A DNA stretch of 40,572 bases from SIG607 sp045586405 (GTDB taxonomy: Bacteria; Bacillota; Clostridia; Oscillospirales; Acutalibacteraceae), in the NCBI GenBank assembly GCA_045586405.1, contig JAZNAG010000099.1, positions 1 to 40,572 on the forward strand, given 5' to 3'. The position numbers and the translations under genes are program-made. Below are positions 40,270 through 40,572 of this stretch, one piece after another; within the stretch, counting starts at the first letter, position 1; each line of letters begins with the position of its first letter. Under the pieces are notes generated by a model that did no database searches, was not told the origin of the DNA, and was given only the letters and a program-made list of their open reading frames with translations.

Positions 40270-40572
40270 ATGGCAATAAAGCATTATAAGCCGACTACTC
40301 CGGGCCGCCGCGGTATGACAAGTATGGATTACTCCATTCTTTCCGATGTAAAGCCTGAGAGAAGCTTACTTGAGCCTTTAAAGAAAAATGCCGGTCGTAA
40401 CAGCTATGGCCGCATCACCGTTCGCCATCGTGGCGGCGGAAACCGCAGAAAGTACAGAGTTATCGACTTCAAGAGAGAACTTTTCGGTATTCCCGCAACT
40501 GTTCTTACTCTTGAATACGATCCTAACAGATCTGCATTTATCGCACTTGTTCAGTACGATAACGAAAATAAA
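40270..40572 (+). CDS. rplB: 50S ribosomal protein L2, 5' part (runs off the window)
   Basis: The first 101 codons of L2, a primary 23S rRNA-binding protein needed for subunit association. MAIKHYKPTTPGRRGMTSMD is the conserved start, then LKKNAGRNSYGRITVRHRGG and HRGGGNRRKYRVIDFKR. TAGGAGAG precedes the ATG. The gene is cut by the right edge, not truncated biologically. Confidence 0.96.
   Translation, partial: MAIKHYKPTTPGRRGMTSMDYSILSDVKPERSLLEPLKKNAGRNSYGRITVRHRGGGNRRKYRVIDFKRELFGIPATVLTLEYDPNRSAFIALVQYDNENK

Overview
The window looks like a chromosomal segment of a Gram-positive, anaerobic member of the Clostridia, plausibly an Oscillospirales or Ruminococcaceae-like gut or rumen bacterium. 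The signs are an AT-leaning sequence with strong AGGAGG-type ribosome binding sites, consensus TTGNNN-17-TATAAT promoters, an oxygen-sensitive glycyl radical enzyme with its activase, VanW, the aluminium-resistance PLP enzyme, short-type ProS, and the S10-L3-L4-L23-L2 order at the right end. The taxonomic call is inference; no rRNA gene is present.

Layout, left to right. 1-421: a non-coding, highly palindromic repeat with a tRNA-like 3' end, then the promoter of an isoprenylcysteine-methyltransferase-like gene and a HAD phosphatase. 2059-4671: a sugar cassette of an XRE-PfkB fusion kinase, a D-lyxose/mannose isomerase and a class II ketose-phosphate aldolase. 4800-6403: an O-antigen-ligase-like membrane protein and methylglyoxal synthase. 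6506-15360: the most interesting locus, nine tightly packed genes for an AraC regulator, rhamnose-mutarotase-like protein, glycyl radical enzyme, its activase, aldose 1-epimerase, a FucI-like isomerase and a two-subunit transketolase, with no sugar kinase and no transporter. 15451-20912: a large secreted CE2/SGNH-like esterase and a VanW-domain surface protein with a Pro-Thr-Pro-Glu tail. 21009-21236: a small membrane/coiled-coil protein.

From 21262 to 29023 the minus strand carries a chain running murD, two M42 aminopeptidases, GNAT, aluminium-resistance-family PLP lyase, an unknown protein, Lrp and an aminotransferase. Most junctions overlap or are only a few bases apart, but a strong internal promoter splits the chain. 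Then come putP, a TetR regulator divergent from a 57-residue membrane protein gene that has a consensus promoter and palindromic operator, a GH38 alpha-mannosidase divergent from a second AraC regulator, acpP, proS, and the start of the S10 ribosomal operon with a structured leader.

How the genes may work together. GH38 mannosidase and the esterase point to use of plant or host glycans. Mannose could enter the lyxose/mannose isomerase-PfkB-aldolase cassette, and the resulting DHAP could feed methylglyoxal synthase. The glycyl radical enzyme operon probably handles a specific unphosphorylated sugar: two mutarotases supply anomers, the isomerase makes a ketose, and the split transketolase moves two-carbon units onto a phosphosugar. 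That would be a kinase-free route, similar in logic to the sulfo-transketolase pathway. The glycyl radical enzyme has a Cys-Gln-Trp active-site motif instead of the dehydratases' Cys-Val-Glu, so its reaction cannot be assigned.
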